From Sphingobacteriia bacterium (GTDB lineage: Bacteria; Bacteroidota; Bacteroidia; NS11-12g; UBA955): a stretch of DNA of 64,000 nt. A model generated the notes under the pieces. The model was not told the DNA's origin, ran no database searches, and saw nothing but the letters and a program-made list of their open reading frames with translations. The position numbers were made by a program, and so were the translations under genes. Numbering within the stretch: position 1 is the first letter of the stretch; each line of letters starts with the position of its first letter. Below are positions 1 to 9,092 of this stretch, piece by piece. The DNA lies in the NCBI GenBank assembly GCA_021151535.1, contig JAGKXC010000001.1:1-64000 (forward strand), read 5' to 3'.

Positions 1-1872
1 ATCGCCCTTGTGTATGGTGGCGTGTCACAAATTAACCAAGTAAAAGACATCCGCCGTGGCGCACATATCATTATCGCTACTCCTGGCCGTTTATTGGATT
101 TAATCGAACAAGGTCATATCAACCTTTCAAAAGTGAAAACATTTGTATTGGATGAGTGCGATCGTATGCTTGATATGGGTTTCATCTCCGATATCCGTGA
201 AATTGGCAACTTAATCAAAACCGAAAATCGCCAAACACTTTTGTTCTCAGCTACAGCAGCGAGAGAAATTCGCGATTTGGCAGCCGATATGTTGGTAGAA
301 CCAGCGTATATCGATATCGCCCCTGAAAGCCATCAAAAACCAAATATCAATCAATTGCTTTATGCCGTTGATCGAAACGATAAATACGATCTTTTAAAAG
401 ATTTAATCGAAGAGCAAAACATTGATCAAGTTCTGGTTTTCACCAAAACCAAACATGGTGCCGATAGATTGGTACAAAATCTTAATCGCGATGATTATTT
501 CGCTGTTGCAATCCATGGCGATAAAAGCCAAAGAGAAAGATCTAAAAACTTGGATCTTTTCAAAAGAGGTCGCGCTAGAATTCTTGTTGCCACCGACGTT
601 GCAGCAAGAGGCGTGGATATCAAAGAATTAAACTATGTTTTAAATTATGATATGGCGTTGGATACCGATACCCATACCCACCGTATTGGTAGAACAGGTA
701 GAGCAGGTGCTACAGGTACCGCTATTTCCTTTAGCGATAATCAAGAAGCTCGATTTGTTAGAGATGTTTTAAAGCAACAAGGACAAGATTCTATGACAAT
801 GATGGAACACCAATACCAAATTGAAATTCCTTGGCGAAAACCACCTCAAAAAGGCAGAAGATCTGATGATGCTGAAAGACCAAGCAGAGGTGGAAGAGGT
901 AATGGCCAATCTAGAAATGAAGGTTCAAGAAATGGTTCTTCTAATAACCGTGGAAGAGATGGAAAAGGTGCGAAAAAATCATTCCAACCATTCTCAGATT
1001 CATTCAATTTAGAAGGAAACGAAGTAAATTCTTACAACAATAGAGGATCTGAATTTAGAGTAATTGATAATAAAAAGTCAAAAAACAAAAATGGTGGTAA
1101 CGATACCGTAAACCCAAATACTGGCAATAAACCAACCAAAAACCTAAATAAGCAAGGCTCTAACTTCGATGATATGGAATTCTTAATCATCGATGAATTG
1201 TTCAAAGAAAGAAGCAATATTAGCCCTAAAAATACCGAGGCTAAAGATAAAAAGTCAAATGGATGGGGTTCTACCAGAAAAAATGATGGTGGCGAATTCT
1301 TAGGTGATAACAGATCTTCAAACGAAAACAGAAGAAACAGCGGCGGTGGAAGAGATTTCAACCGTGGTGGAAATGGTGGTTCATACAACCGTAACAACGG
1401 TGGTGGAAATCGCAATGGCGGAAACGGCGGAAATAGAGCAGAAAGACGTAGTGCAGAATTCGGCAGTAGCGTTGAAAGACCATCATCCGGTTATGGTAGA
1501 AATGCCAATGGTGGTGGCGGACGTTCTTCAGGCGGTTACGGTAATAGATCAGAGGGCAATTCTCGCGGTGGATACGGTGGGGGTCGCTCAAACGGTGGCG
1601 GATACGGCAGAAATTCAGAAGGATCTTCTCGTGGTGAATTCAGCAGAGGCGGTGAGTCTCGTGGTGGAGAATCTCGCGGCGGAGAATTCAGAAGTGAATC
1701 TAGAGGCAATGGTGGTTATGGCCGCAGCAACTCAGGATCTAGCAGCTACGGACGTGGCGGATCTTCTTCAAGATCAAGTTCGTCTTATGGTGGAGGAAGC
1801 GGAAGAAGCGGTAGCGCTCCAAAACGCAGAAACCCATCAGGACATAAAAATAAATTTAAGGCTGGAAGTTAA
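1..1872 (+). CDS. DEAD-box RNA helicase with long RGG tail (5' partial)
   Basis: ATP-dependent RNA helicase of the RhlE/DeaD type, likely unwinding structured RNA in ribosome assembly or decay. The reading frame is open from base 1, so the N-terminus (Q motif, Walker A) lies outside the window. Visible in order: ATPGR (motif Ib), motif II as DECD at 151-162 rather than DEAD, SAT (motif III), the VLVFTKT block (IV), ATDVAARGVDI (V) and HRIGRTGRAG at 679-708 (VI). From about 840 to the stop the protein is low complexity, rich in Gly, Arg, Ser and Asn with many RGG/RGE repeats, as in RNA-binding tails. Two short hydrophobic-acidic islands, EFRVID (1051-1068) and EFLIID (1177-1194), interrupt the tail. 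It converges on nth, 12 bases away. Helicase identity is certain; the specific subfamily is inferred. Confidence 0.95.
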   Translation: MALVYGGVSQINQVKDIRRGAHIIIATPGRLLDLIEQGHINLSKVKTFVLDECDRMLDMGFISDIREIGNLIKTENRQTLLFSATAAREIRDLAADMLVEPAYIDIAPESHQKPNINQLLYAVDRNDKYDLLKDLIEEQNIDQVLVFTKTKHGADRLVQNLNRDDYFAVAIHGDKSQRERSKNLDLFKRGRARILVATDVAARGVDIKELNYVLNYDMALDTDTHTHRIGRTGRAGATGTAISFSDNQEARFVRDVLKQQGQDSMTMMEHQYQIEIPWRKPPQKGRRSDDAERPSRGGRGNGQSRNEGSRNGSSNNRGRDGKGAKKSFQPFSDSFNLEGNEVNSYNNRGSEFRVIDNKKSKNKNGGNDTVNPNTGNKPTKNLNKQGSNFDDMEFLIIDELFKERSNISPKNTEAKDKKSNGWGSTRKNDGGEFLGDNRSSNENRRNSGGGRDFNRGGNGGSYNRNNGGGNRNGGNGGNRAERRSAEFGSSVERPSSGYGRNANGGGGRSSGGYGNRSEGNSRGGYGGGRSNGGGYGRNSEGSSRGEFSRGGESRGGESRGGEFRSESRGNGGYGRSNSGSSSYGRGGSSSRSSSSYGGGSGRSGSAPKRRNPSGHKNKFKAGS

Positions 1873-1884
1873 TAAGTTATCCTG

Positions 1885-2520
1885 CTAGGATTTCTTTTCT
1901 TTGCAACCAACTGTAGCGCAAATAGGGCATTGCTCAACGTGATGCCCTCTTGCCATACAAAACTGTCTTCCGTAGAAGATAATTTGCAAATGAGCCTTGT
2001 TCCACAATTCTCTTGGAACCAATTTCTTCAAATCCTTTTCTGTTTGATCTACATTCTTACCATTGGTTAGCCCCCAACGATAAGCCAATCGATGTATATG
2101 AGTATCTACAGGAAATGCAGGTATTCCAAATGCCTGACTCATTACTACCGAAGCAGTTTTATGTCCAACTCCAGGCAATTCTTCCAAAGCTTCAAAACTC
2201 TCAGGCACTTTCCCTTCATATTTATCCAACAGAATCCGAGAAAGATTCCAAATCGCCTTGCTCTTCATGGGCGATAATCCGCAAGGCCTAATAATATCTT
2301 GGATTTCCTCAATACTCAATAAAACCATTTGTTCAGGCGTATCCGCCTTAGCAAACAATAGTGGTGTAATTTTATTCACCCGTTCATCTGTGCATTGTGC
2401 AGACAACAAAACCGCTATCAGCAACGTATAAGCACTATAATGATCTAAAGGAATGGGAGTTTCAGGATACAACTCTTCAAGCTTATTTAATATATAGGCT
2501 ATTTTTTCCTGCTTATTCAT
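1885..2520 (-). CDS. nth: Endonuclease III (DNA glycosylase/AP lyase)
   Basis: Base-excision-repair glycosylase/AP lyase that removes oxidised pyrimidines. The 211-residue length is normal for the family. The helix-hairpin-helix segment LPGVGHKTA (residues 115-123) contains the expected catalytic Lys121, and Asp139 in PVDTHIHRL is the expected catalytic Asp. Four C-terminal cysteines (188, 198, 201, 206) could bind a [4Fe-4S] cluster, but the spacing is 9-2-4 rather than the 6-2-5 of the E. coli enzyme. It is the third gene of the minus-strand run lptB-lplA-nth, starting 9 bases after the lplA stop, so it is probably co-transcribed. Confidence 0.94.
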   Translation of the reverse strand: MNKQEKIAYILNKLEELYPETPIPLDHYSAYTLLIAVLLSAQCTDERVNKITPLLFAKADTPEQMVLLSIEEIQDIIRPCGLSPMKSKAIWNLSRILLDKYEGKVPESFEALEELPGVGHKTASVVMSQAFGIPAFPVDTHIHRLAYRWGLTNGKNVDQTEKDLKKLVPRELWNKAHLQIIFYGRQFCMARGHHVEQCPICATVGCKEKKS

Positions 2521-2529
2521 TCGTGTTTA

Positions 2530-3492
2530 CTAAAATAGTTGAAGATAAATATCATCAGCATCTAAAATCGATCCCTTCAATGCATCTCTAAATTCTGGAG
2601 AATAATAGAATAACCCTATCATTCGACTACTCACCTCAGTTAACACTGCAATACCATTTGAATCCATAAAAATAGCCTCTTTTACAACTGCCTTTTCAAA
2701 CTTGGCATGCCATTTTATAGTACCAAATTTTAAGTCAATTACTTTATCAACTTGATAGTTAGGTGAATATCCCAAAATCCATTCTGGAAGTGCAAACTTT
2801 TGATTGCGCAGACCCATAATAGCCTTGCGTTCAATCTCAGACAAATGGCCAACTGTTGAAGAAAATTGCTCCGCTAACAATCGCCATAGCTCCGCTAACT
2901 GAGCTTCCACATCCTTAAATTTATTAAAATACGCTGAAAGGTTCGTTACCTTAGAACGATAGCTTTTTACAGCCTTATCTTTATAATTGCCCTGTGGGTG
3001 CAATGTATCTCCTAATTGCTGAATATTGGCATCAAAAAGTAAAGTACCATGATGCAATATCCGTCTTTTTTGCTGATACAAATGTTGTGCATTACCAGAA
3101 ATTTTTTCATCGCCACAAAGCAAATCATTGCGATGTGAATACTGGGTTTCGACCCCCATCGCTTTCAAAGCACTACGAATAGGTTCCAAAAATTGCTTGT
3201 AATCAATCGCCTTTTCTAAACCCGTTTTCAAATTTTGAATAAAGGTAAAATTCACATTACCCATGTCATGGTAAACAGTACCGCCGCCCGAAATTCTTCT
3301 GGCGGGATGTATCCCATTTTTTATACAATGCGCATAATTGATTTCAGCACAAATATTCTGGTGCTTTCCACAAACCACAGCCGAATCACTGCGCCACAAA
3401 ATCAAGATATCCTCATAACTGTGCTCTAACAAATAAGCTTCAGCAGCTAGATTAAAGTAAACATCAGTAGATTCCGTTTGAATCAATCTCAT
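2530..3492 (-). CDS. lplA: Lipoate-protein ligase A
   Basis: Attaches lipoate, by way of lipoyl-AMP, to the lipoyl domains of 2-oxoacid dehydrogenases and the glycine cleavage H protein. The lipoate-binding loop RRISGGGTVYHD is at residues 65-76, and KISGNAQ at 130-136 supplies the conserved lysine (K130) seen in LplA/BPL-fold ligases. The C-terminal part from about residue 240 looks like the small accessory domain, so the 320-residue length fits a complete bacterial enzyme. It sits 12 bases downstream of lptB and 9 upstream of nth, with no promoter visible in either gap. The pairing with lptB looks like shared transcription rather than shared function. Confidence 0.93.
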   Translation of the reverse strand: MRLIQTESTDVYFNLAAEAYLLEHSYEDILILWRSDSAVVCGKHQNICAEINYAHCIKNGIHPARRISGGGTVYHDMGNVNFTFIQNLKTGLEKAIDYKQFLEPIRSALKAMGVETQYSHRNDLLCGDEKISGNAQHLYQQKRRILHHGTLLFDANIQQLGDTLHPQGNYKDKAVKSYRSKVTNLSAYFNKFKDVEAQLAELWRLLAEQFSSTVGHLSEIERKAIMGLRNQKFALPEWILGYSPNYQVDKVIDLKFGTIKWHAKFEKAVVKEAIFMDSNGIAVLTEVSSRMIGLFYYSPEFRDALKGSILDADDIYLQLF

Positions 3493-3504
3493 GTTCTACA
3501 AAAT

Positions 3505-4248
3505 TTAAGAATTGGTTTTGCGGTTCTTACGCAACTCAAAATTCTGACCCAAATACACCTTTCTTACCATCTCATCGCTGGCCAATTCCTCAGCAGTGCC
3601 CTGCTTTAACAACTTCCCTTCAAACAACAAATAAGCCCTATCTGTAATGGATAATGTTTCCTGAACATTGTGATCCGTAATTAAAATTCCAATGTTCTTC
3701 TCCTTCAATTTCCAAACAATTTGTTGAATATCTTCAACGGCGATTGGGTCTACACCCGCAAATGGCTCATCCAATAATATAAACTTCGGGTCTGTTGCCA
3801 ATGCTCTAGCAATCTCCGTTCTTCTTCGTTCTCCTCCAGATAAAACTTTACCCAAGTTATTCCTCACCCTGCCCAATCCAAATTCAGCAATCAAAGACTC
3901 CAATTTTTCCTTTTGCTCTGCCTTTGTAAGTTTTGTAGTTTCCAAAATTGCCTGAATATTATCTTCTACAGACAACTCCCTAAATACCGAAGCCTCCTGG
4001 GGTAAATAACCCACCCCGTTCTGCGCGCGCTGGTACATCGGCCACTTAGAAATATTCTGACTCTCCAAAATAACACTTCCAGAATCTGGCTGAACAAGTC
4101 CAACAAACATGTAAAAAGTTGTTGTTTTTCCCGCACCATTAGGCCCAAGTAAACCAACAATTTCACCTTGATTTACCTCAACCGAAACATCATTTACAAC
4201 TCTTTTGGAGCCGTATTGTTTGATGAGATTCTGCGATGATAGTTTCAC
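3505..4248 (-). CDS. lptB: LPS export ABC transporter ATPase LptB
   Basis: Cytoplasmic ATPase that powers the LptB2FG machine extracting lipopolysaccharide from the inner membrane. Walker A GPNGAGKT is at residues 35-42, the Q-loop near YLPQEAS (81-87), the signature LSGGE at 136-140 and Walker B FILLDE at 156-161. The C-terminal [10 protein letters not shown] and YLLFEGK segments are typical of LptB. Length (247) is standard. The start is GTG at 4248, fixed by the family N-terminus and by a perfect -7 box that ends 5 bases upstream, which makes a leaderless message likely. No lptF/G/C/A is adjacent. It is the first gene of the run with lplA and nth. Confidence 0.95.
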   Translation of the reverse strand: MKLSSQNLIKQYGSKRVVNDVSVEVNQGEIVGLLGPNGAGKTTTFYMFVGLVQPDSGSVILESQNISKWPMYQRAQNGVGYLPQEASVFRELSVEDNIQAILETTKLTKAEQKEKLESLIAEFGLGRVRNNLGKVLSGGERRRTEIARALATDPKFILLDEPFAGVDPIAVEDIQQIVWKLKEKNIGILITDHNVQETLSITDRAYLLFEGKLLKQGTAEELASDEMVRKVYLGQNFELRKNRKTNS

Positions 4249-4253
4249 AATTA

Positions 4254-4261
4254 CAAAGATA
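4254..4261 (-). promoter_or_regulatory. -7 promoter box of lptB
   Basis: On the minus strand this reads TATCTTTG, an exact match to the Bacteroidota -7 consensus TAnnTTTG, followed by five bases and the GTG start of lptB. A weak -33 element (TTTC) lies 19 bases further upstream. The geometry puts the transcription start on or beside the start codon. Confidence 0.65.
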
Positions 4262-4337
4262 TCTAATTAATGGTATCGTTGAAAAAAACCCAGGATGGAT
4301 ATTAAAAGGGCGATACCGAAAAAATTGAAATAAAAAA

Positions 4338-4418
4338 GGCGGTATCGCGCCGCTACAACCTATTGTCCTTGCTGCCTTCCGGCCCTGGGGAATTAAACAG
4401 GGAGCTGGCCGTACCGCC
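4338..4418 (-). ncRNA. ffs: Signal recognition particle RNA (4.5S type)
   Basis: Small bacterial SRP RNA, the scaffold that binds Ffh and FtsY for co-translational membrane targeting. The minus strand carries the hallmark apical segment CCGGAAGGCAGCAAGG with its GGAA tetraloop and the asymmetric internal loop that Ffh recognises. The ends pair: GGCGGTA at the 5' side with TACCGCC at the 3' side. A run of six T follows on the minus strand (4332-4337), giving a terminator. A TATTTTTG -7 box five bases upstream fixes the 5' end near 4417-4418. The exact ends are good to a few bases. Confidence 0.93.
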
Positions 4419-4422
4419 GCTA

Positions 4423-4430
4423 CAAAAATA
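4423..4430 (-). promoter_or_regulatory. -7 promoter box of the SRP RNA
   Basis: TATTTTTG on the minus strand, a perfect TAnnTTTG, placed so that transcription would start about where the SRP RNA begins. The SRP RNA gene is a useful internal standard here, because its 5' end is known independently from the RNA structure. Confidence 0.7.
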
Positions 4431-4441
4431 CAAATCTTATA

Positions 4442-4465
4442 GCTACCTTAAAAATAAAAGGTGGC
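4442..4465. terminator. Hairpin between moxR and the SRP RNA gene
   Basis: GCTACCTT and AAGGTGGC form an 8-bp stem (one G-U pair) with an 8-base A-rich loop. On the plus strand it is followed by T7, but the gene that needs termination (the MoxR ATPase gene) is on the minus strand, where only a T-rich stretch follows. It may work in both directions. Confidence 0.4.
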
Positions 4466-4476
4466 TTTTTTTAAAA

Positions 4477-5445
4477 TTAAACCAATAATGACTGGATAAT
4501 ATCGTCGGCCGACATACCTTCAGCCTCGGCCTTAAAGTTTCTTACAATTCTATGTCGCAAAACCCACTTAGCCACTTCGCGCACATCTTCAAAATCAACA
4601 CTAAACTTTCCCTTCATCAACGCCCTGCACTTTGCCGCTAATATCAAATTCTGCCCCGCCCTTGGACCCGCACCAAAAGAAATATACCTTTTCGTAGCCT
4701 CGGCCGCTAACCCGCTTCCAGGCCTTGTCTTATGTACCAACGATACTGTTAATTCATACACCTGATCCGGCACTGGCACCATTCTTACCAAATGTTGAAA
4801 TTCCATAATCTCCTTCGCCCCCAAAACACGCTCCACTTCCTTAGCACGCTCACCCGTTGTTTGCTTTAATACCTTCACCTCATCCTCAAATTTCGGATAA
4901 TCTAAAACCACCTGGAACATAAATCTATCTAATTGAGCCTCTGGCAACGGATAAGTACCCTCCTGCTCTATGGGATTCTGTGTTGCCAATACAAAAAATG
5001 GCTCCTCCAACTCATACAATCTGCCCGCCGCTGTTACCTGTCTCTCCTGCATCGCCTCCAATAACGCCGCCTGCGTTTTTGGCGGTGTTCTGTTAATCTC
5101 GTCCGCTAAAATTACATGAGAAAAAATCGCACCTTTCACAAAAACAAACTTCCGCGATTCATCCAAAATCTCACTACCCACAATATCAGATGGCATCAAA
5201 TCCGGTGTAAACTGAATTCTATTAAAACTCAAATCCATTGATTCAGCCAATGTCTTAACCAGTAATGTCTTAGCCAATCCAGGTACACCAACCATCAACA
5301 CATGACCATGACAAAAAATCGCCGTAATTAATGCCTCAACTACCTCTTCCTGTCCTACAATAACTTTACCTATTTCCTTCTTTAATGTGGCTACTTTGGA
5401 AGAAAAATCCCCCGCCAATTTTACCAAGTCTTGCTGATTATCCAT
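4477..5445 (-). CDS. MoxR-family AAA+ ATPase
   Basis: AAA+ chaperone-like ATPase of the MoxR family, whose members help mature or regulate envelope and extracellular protein complexes. Walker A GVPGLAKT is at residues 53-60 and Walker B VILADE at 111-116, followed by INRTPPKTQAALLEAMQE, the family's signature helix. The chosen ATG at 5445 overlaps the end of the upstream gene by 8 bases; a longer in-frame start at 5475 would lie deeper in that gene. It is the last gene of an operon with two periplasmic peptidyl-prolyl isomerases. The DUF58/VWA partners that often follow MoxR are absent, which is mildly unusual. Partner and substrate are unknown. Confidence 0.92.
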   Translation of the reverse strand: MDNQQDLVKLAGDFSSKVATLKKEIGKVIVGQEEVVEALITAIFCHGHVLMVGVPGLAKTLLVKTLAESMDLSFNRIQFTPDLMPSDIVGSEILDESRKFVFVKGAIFSHVILADEINRTPPKTQAALLEAMQERQVTAAGRLYELEEPFFVLATQNPIEQEGTYPLPEAQLDRFMFQVVLDYPKFEDEVKVLKQTTGERAKEVERVLGAKEIMEFQHLVRMVPVPDQVYELTVSLVHKTRPGSGLAAEATKRYISFGAGPRAGQNLILAAKCRALMKGKFSVDFEDVREVAKWVLRHRIVRNFKAEAEGMSADDIIQSLLV

Positions 5446-6808
5446 GTTCCCAATTTCTGATAAAATCACACTCAATATTTCTAGCCTTGATCCTAATATA
5501 GGTCTTCTTTCGATACTTATCTACCCAACTATCTACAGCCTTCTGCTTTTTAGCACGATCCGCCTCCATCTGTATTCTAGAATAATCCTGAATTAAATTA
5601 GCAACGTGGGGGGCTGTCATCGATTTTAAATAAATCAAACGATAAACTTGCCTGCCATCGGGGGTAAATGTCATAGAAGGCTTTGAAAACTCGCCTGGCT
5701 TCAATTGGTCAACCTCTTTCTTGATCTCCGTTGGCAATTGCTCAAAAGGCAACTTTTGTAAACCCGTATTTTCATCTTGAAAAAACCCACAGTTACCACG
5801 ATCCGAATATTTCTCACTGCCATATCGCTTCACCGCAGCACACCAATCCAATTTCCCAGACTCCAACAATTGATACGCACTATCAATCCTCACCATAGCT
5901 TGCGAAAAATCTTGTGATGTATTCTCCGGTCTTATCAAAATATGCGCAGCAATAATTCTTTCACCCTTTCGCTTAATAACCTTGATAATATGAAATCCAA
6001 AATCAGATTCAAATACTGGCGAAACACTGTCTGGCTTCATTTTAAATGCCATACGCTCAAACTGAGGAACCATATCGCCCCTGCCAAACTCTGGCAATAA
6101 ACCACCATTCAACTTGGAGCCATCCATGCTATAAGCCCTAGCCAATTTCTCAAAACTCTCTCCCTTCAATATTCGCTGCCGTACCGCCTCCAATTGCTCC
6201 TTTGCAAAATCCTTCGCCTCAGCAGAGATCGGTGGTTCCACGTACATTTGCGCAACCTCTACTTCTGTTGGTATAATCGGCAAACTATCTTGTGGAATTT
6301 CATCGTAAAATTGCTTTACCTCCTGTGGCGAAATCTTTACATTGCTCACAATCGTTCTACGCATCTCTTCCGCCAACATTTGCTGCTGCATCTTGGGTCT
6401 AATTTCAGCCTTATATTCAGCAACCGTTTTACCCAAATAACGCTCTAATTCAGCCGTTGAACCTGCCTGACGTTGGAAATAACGCAAACGATTCTCAATC
6501 TCCGCCTCAACTTGCTCCTCACCCAAAGGCAAACTATCAATCTCAGCCTGCGAAAGCATCAACTTCTGAACTATCAATTGCTCCAATAAAAAACAAAATT
6601 GCTTGGCAGAATCAGGCAAAGCCATCCCCCTGCTCAATTGCATTTTCTCAGTTTCAAAATCACTATACAAAATGATTTTGTTACCAACCACCGCCACAAT
6701 GCCATCAGCATATTGGGGTGGTAAAGACGGGCCAGATTTAGAATTCAACTGCCCAAACAGCTGAGAACTAAGCAGCAAACCTAACAATACGAATCCTAAC
6801 TTCTTCAT
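5438..6808 (-). CDS. Periplasmic parvulin-type peptidyl-prolyl isomerase (SurA-like)
   Basis: Periplasmic foldase that probably escorts outer-membrane proteins, by analogy with SurA. It begins with a signal peptide (MKKLGFVLLGLLL, cleavage after about residue 20), then a SurA-type N-terminal helical domain, then two parvulin domains at roughly 180-290 and 290-405. The second begins with AAHILIRPEN, and both end in FGFHII- or VYRLIY-like strands. The ATG at 6808 is preferred over 6835 because it opens directly on the signal sequence and avoids overlap with the preceding gene. It lies 16 bases downstream of the ppiD-like gene and overlaps the MoxR ATPase gene. Whether it truly replaces SurA is inferred. 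Confidence 0.88.
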   Translation of the reverse strand: MKKLGFVLLGLLLSSQLFGQLNSKSGPSLPPQYADGIVAVVGNKIILYSDFETEKMQLSRGMALPDSAKQFCFLLEQLIVQKLMLSQAEIDSLPLGEEQVEAEIENRLRYFQRQAGSTAELERYLGKTVAEYKAEIRPKMQQQMLAEEMRRTIVSNVKISPQEVKQFYDEIPQDSLPIIPTEVEVAQMYVEPPISAEAKDFAKEQLEAVRQRILKGESFEKLARAYSMDGSKLNGGLLPEFGRGDMVPQFERMAFKMKPDSVSPVFESDFGFHIIKVIKRKGERIIAAHILIRPENTSQDFSQAMVRIDSAYQLLESGKLDWCAAVKRYGSEKYSDRGNCGFFQDENTGLQKLPFEQLPTEIKKEVDQLKPGEFSKPSMTFTPDGRQVYRLIYLKSMTAPHVANLIQDYSRIQMEADRAKKQKAVDSWVDKYRKKTYIRIKARNIECDFIRNWEHG

Positions 6809-6824
6809 CGCCCTAAAATCCCAA

Positions 6825-8984
6825 TTATTTGCCAATTAATGCAGGCAATACCTCTCTGTAGTTTGCTTCATTTACGCTAATTTGAAATTTAGCATTCAAT
6901 GATTCAATCCAATCTTTTTCCAAACGCTCTTGATACTTGCTAGAAATCGGACCCCGGGTTTCATCCAATGTCTTATCCATTTCAGGTAAATAACCCTTGA
7001 TTTTAACTACAACCGATTGATTACCTATCATTCCCATCTTGTAAATGCCTGGCTTTCTATATTTAGGCGAAGTGTTATTTTCGTAATCAGCAAACAAAAT
7101 TTGTAAAACTCTTGATGGTGCAAACATGAAACTGTCTGCCTTCTCGTATTTACCCATCTTATAAGAAAAATCCAATGCACTCTTTTTCGTGTGGAACCTA
7201 CGAATACTATCGGCAGTAATTCCCTTTTTCACTTGCTTTGCAACAATCTTTGCCATAGCATCATCTTTGCAGAAATAAACTTCCACGTCAATTCTCTTAC
7301 CCCAACGGTACAAACCTTTTTGAGATTCAAAGAAGTTTTTCAAACCCGTTGTATCCGTATTCGCCTTTAACCAAACAACCTCCTGCATGCGGTTAAACAT
7401 CAAAATCCCCTCTCTGTATTCCTGATAAATATCCCTGAAATCATCATTGAAAAATTCCAAATAACGATCCTGATAATCAATCGCAACTTCATCCACATAT
7501 TCTTTAAAGGCAGTTTGCAATGCATCCGATACCGAACCACTTCTTGCTCGGTTGTTAGCTTTCAACCAATCCGAAAAATCTGCCACATCAAAAATCTCGA
7601 CTTCTATTTCAGGGCGATTTCCGATTCTAAATAACTCCATACCAGACAACTCAAATTTCGTTTTCTTCTGGGCCTTACCTGTACCAGTTACAACTTCGTA
7701 ATACGCTGGCAACTTATTAGAATCAAATTTTCCCTGAACAAAATTTGAATCTAAGCTCTTACTCAATGCATCAAAAGCAACCTTGTTATACTTATATCCA
7801 TTATCCCTTTTGATCCTTGAAACCAAAGAATCAACAGAAACCCTACTTCTAGGATTACGTTGAACTTCATTCTTCAAGAAATTCTTCATCTGCTCGTACG
7901 AACCAATAGGTCTAACAGAAACTCTTTGTAACAAATGATATCCCGCATTCGTTCTAAATGGCGCTGTAATATCTCCATCCTTTGCAAGAGCAAAACCTTG
8001 ATCCACCCACATTTGACGATCCAAATCACCCAAATATTGAGTTACTTTTACGTAATCCATCGCCCCATTATTGTAGCGAGAAGAATAATCTTCGCTATAA
8101 TTTTGAGCCATCACTGGGAATCCTTCTTCACCCTTTAAAATCTTCTGATAAATTTCATCAATTCGCTTTCTAGCTTCAATATCTGAATTCTCATCTTTAC
8201 CCGTTACACGAATCATAATATGATTCATTTTAATATCACCTCTGTTTAATCGCTTATCCTCAACCCTTAAAATATGGTAACCGAACTCCGTTTTAAAAAC
8301 TGGAGAAATACCACCAACTGCTGTATTATAAGCATGATTCTCAAACTCATAAACAACTTGTAAAGCCGTCATATAACCCAAACTTCCACCTTGTGTATTG
8401 GAACCTGGATCTTCACTTTCCACTTTCGCCAATTCTGCAAAATTCTCTGCACTTGGATTGCGCATCAGCTTGTTATAGATGTTGTCGATTCTAGTTTTTG
8501 CCGCTTTCTGCTTGGCTTCACCATCTTCGGGAGATACCAAAATCAAGATATGAGAAACTTTTACTTCATATTTCAAACGATCGTAAGCCTCCTGAATCAA
8601 AGCATCAGTTACATTGCGATCATAAAGGAAATTCTTTGCCAATTGTTCTCTATACATCGCCAATTCTTTCAAATACGCCTTGTTAGAATCCAATCCTGCA
8701 ATGTGCGCATCTAAAACCTTCTCTTTAAACTTAATATATAAATCCAAATGTTCTTTCACATCCGCTTCCGTTGCTGGCTTCTGTCTTAAATTACTGTTCT
8801 TCAAAAACTGCCTCTTGAATTCATCTGATTGCACAGCAATAGATTCACCATTTGCTGCTTTTACCTTGAAAATCTCTTTACTTTCTGGAGCCTTCGGTAA
8901 CGGAGCAGTTCCTGTACCTTGAGAATACAAAGACATGGGCAAATACATACCCAAAACCAATAACGACTTAGAAATAGACTTCAT
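6825..8984 (-). CDS. PpiD-like peptidyl-prolyl isomerase/foldase
   Basis: Large exported protein with two parvulin domains, the first starting at KVSHILILV (about residue 145) and the second at KMNHIMIRV (about 255), each with the GYHIL/GYHLL end strand. The long C-terminal region (about 365-715) has no motif I recognise. The N-terminus MKSISKSLLVLGMYLPMSLYS is a signal peptide or anchor. The ATG at 8984 matches its start, and an ATG at 8996 in the same frame is possible. First gene of a three-gene minus-strand operon with the surA-like gene and the MoxR ATPase. Likely role: folding of envelope proteins. PpiD itself is normally membrane anchored, so the equivalence is approximate. Confidence 0.85.
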   Translation of the reverse strand: MKSISKSLLVLGMYLPMSLYSQGTGTAPLPKAPESKEIFKVKAANGESIAVQSDEFKRQFLKNSNLRQKPATEADVKEHLDLYIKFKEKVLDAHIAGLDSNKAYLKELAMYREQLAKNFLYDRNVTDALIQEAYDRLKYEVKVSHILILVSPEDGEAKQKAAKTRIDNIYNKLMRNPSAENFAELAKVESEDPGSNTQGGSLGYMTALQVVYEFENHAYNTAVGGISPVFKTEFGYHILRVEDKRLNRGDIKMNHIMIRVTGKDENSDIEARKRIDEIYQKILKGEEGFPVMAQNYSEDYSSRYNNGAMDYVKVTQYLGDLDRQMWVDQGFALAKDGDITAPFRTNAGYHLLQRVSVRPIGSYEQMKNFLKNEVQRNPRSRVSVDSLVSRIKRDNGYKYNKVAFDALSKSLDSNFVQGKFDSNKLPAYYEVVTGTGKAQKKTKFELSGMELFRIGNRPEIEVEIFDVADFSDWLKANNRARSGSVSDALQTAFKEYVDEVAIDYQDRYLEFFNDDFRDIYQEYREGILMFNRMQEVVWLKANTDTTGLKNFFESQKGLYRWGKRIDVEVYFCKDDAMAKIVAKQVKKGITADSIRRFHTKKSALDFSYKMGKYEKADSFMFAPSRVLQILFADYENNTSPKYRKPGIYKMGMIGNQSVVVKIKGYLPEMDKTLDETRGPISSKYQERLEKDWIESLNAKFQISVNEANYREVLPALIGK

Positions 8985-9064
8985 AAAACCTATCATTTTT
9001 GCGATTGTTTAGTTATTTATAAAATTAATTAGGCTTCCCAGTTATACCGAAAAACCATAGCGTT

Positions 9065-9072
9065 CAAAAATA
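9065..9072 (-). promoter_or_regulatory. -7 box for the ppiD-surA-moxR operon
   Basis: TATTTTTG on the minus strand, a perfect -7 match about 80 bases before the ATG at 8984. It is one of the few genes here with a sizeable predicted leader. Confidence 0.5.
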
Positions 9073-9092
9073 CAAAAATTAGTGCAAACTAT

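Noticed and set aside
1032..1415. 127-residue minus-strand ORF opposite the helicase tail
   Set aside because: Pro/Leu/Phe-rich antisense shadow of the Gly/Arg tail with no start signal.
1620..1700. Repeated ggtgagtctcgtggtggag-like units that might suggest a tandem repeat or CRISPR
   Set aside because: They are in-frame RGG/RGE codon repeats in the helicase tail with irregular spacing and no spacers.
1304..1888. 194-residue plus-strand ORF overlapping the helicase gene in another frame
   Set aside because: It is the shifted reading of the Gly/Arg-rich tail; its composition is biased (Val, Ala, Glu) and matches no family. The helicase frame explains the DNA.
1878..1890. ATCCT/AGGAT mini-hairpin between the helicase gene and nth
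   Set aside because: Five base pairs with an interrupted T tract; chance occurrence is likely.
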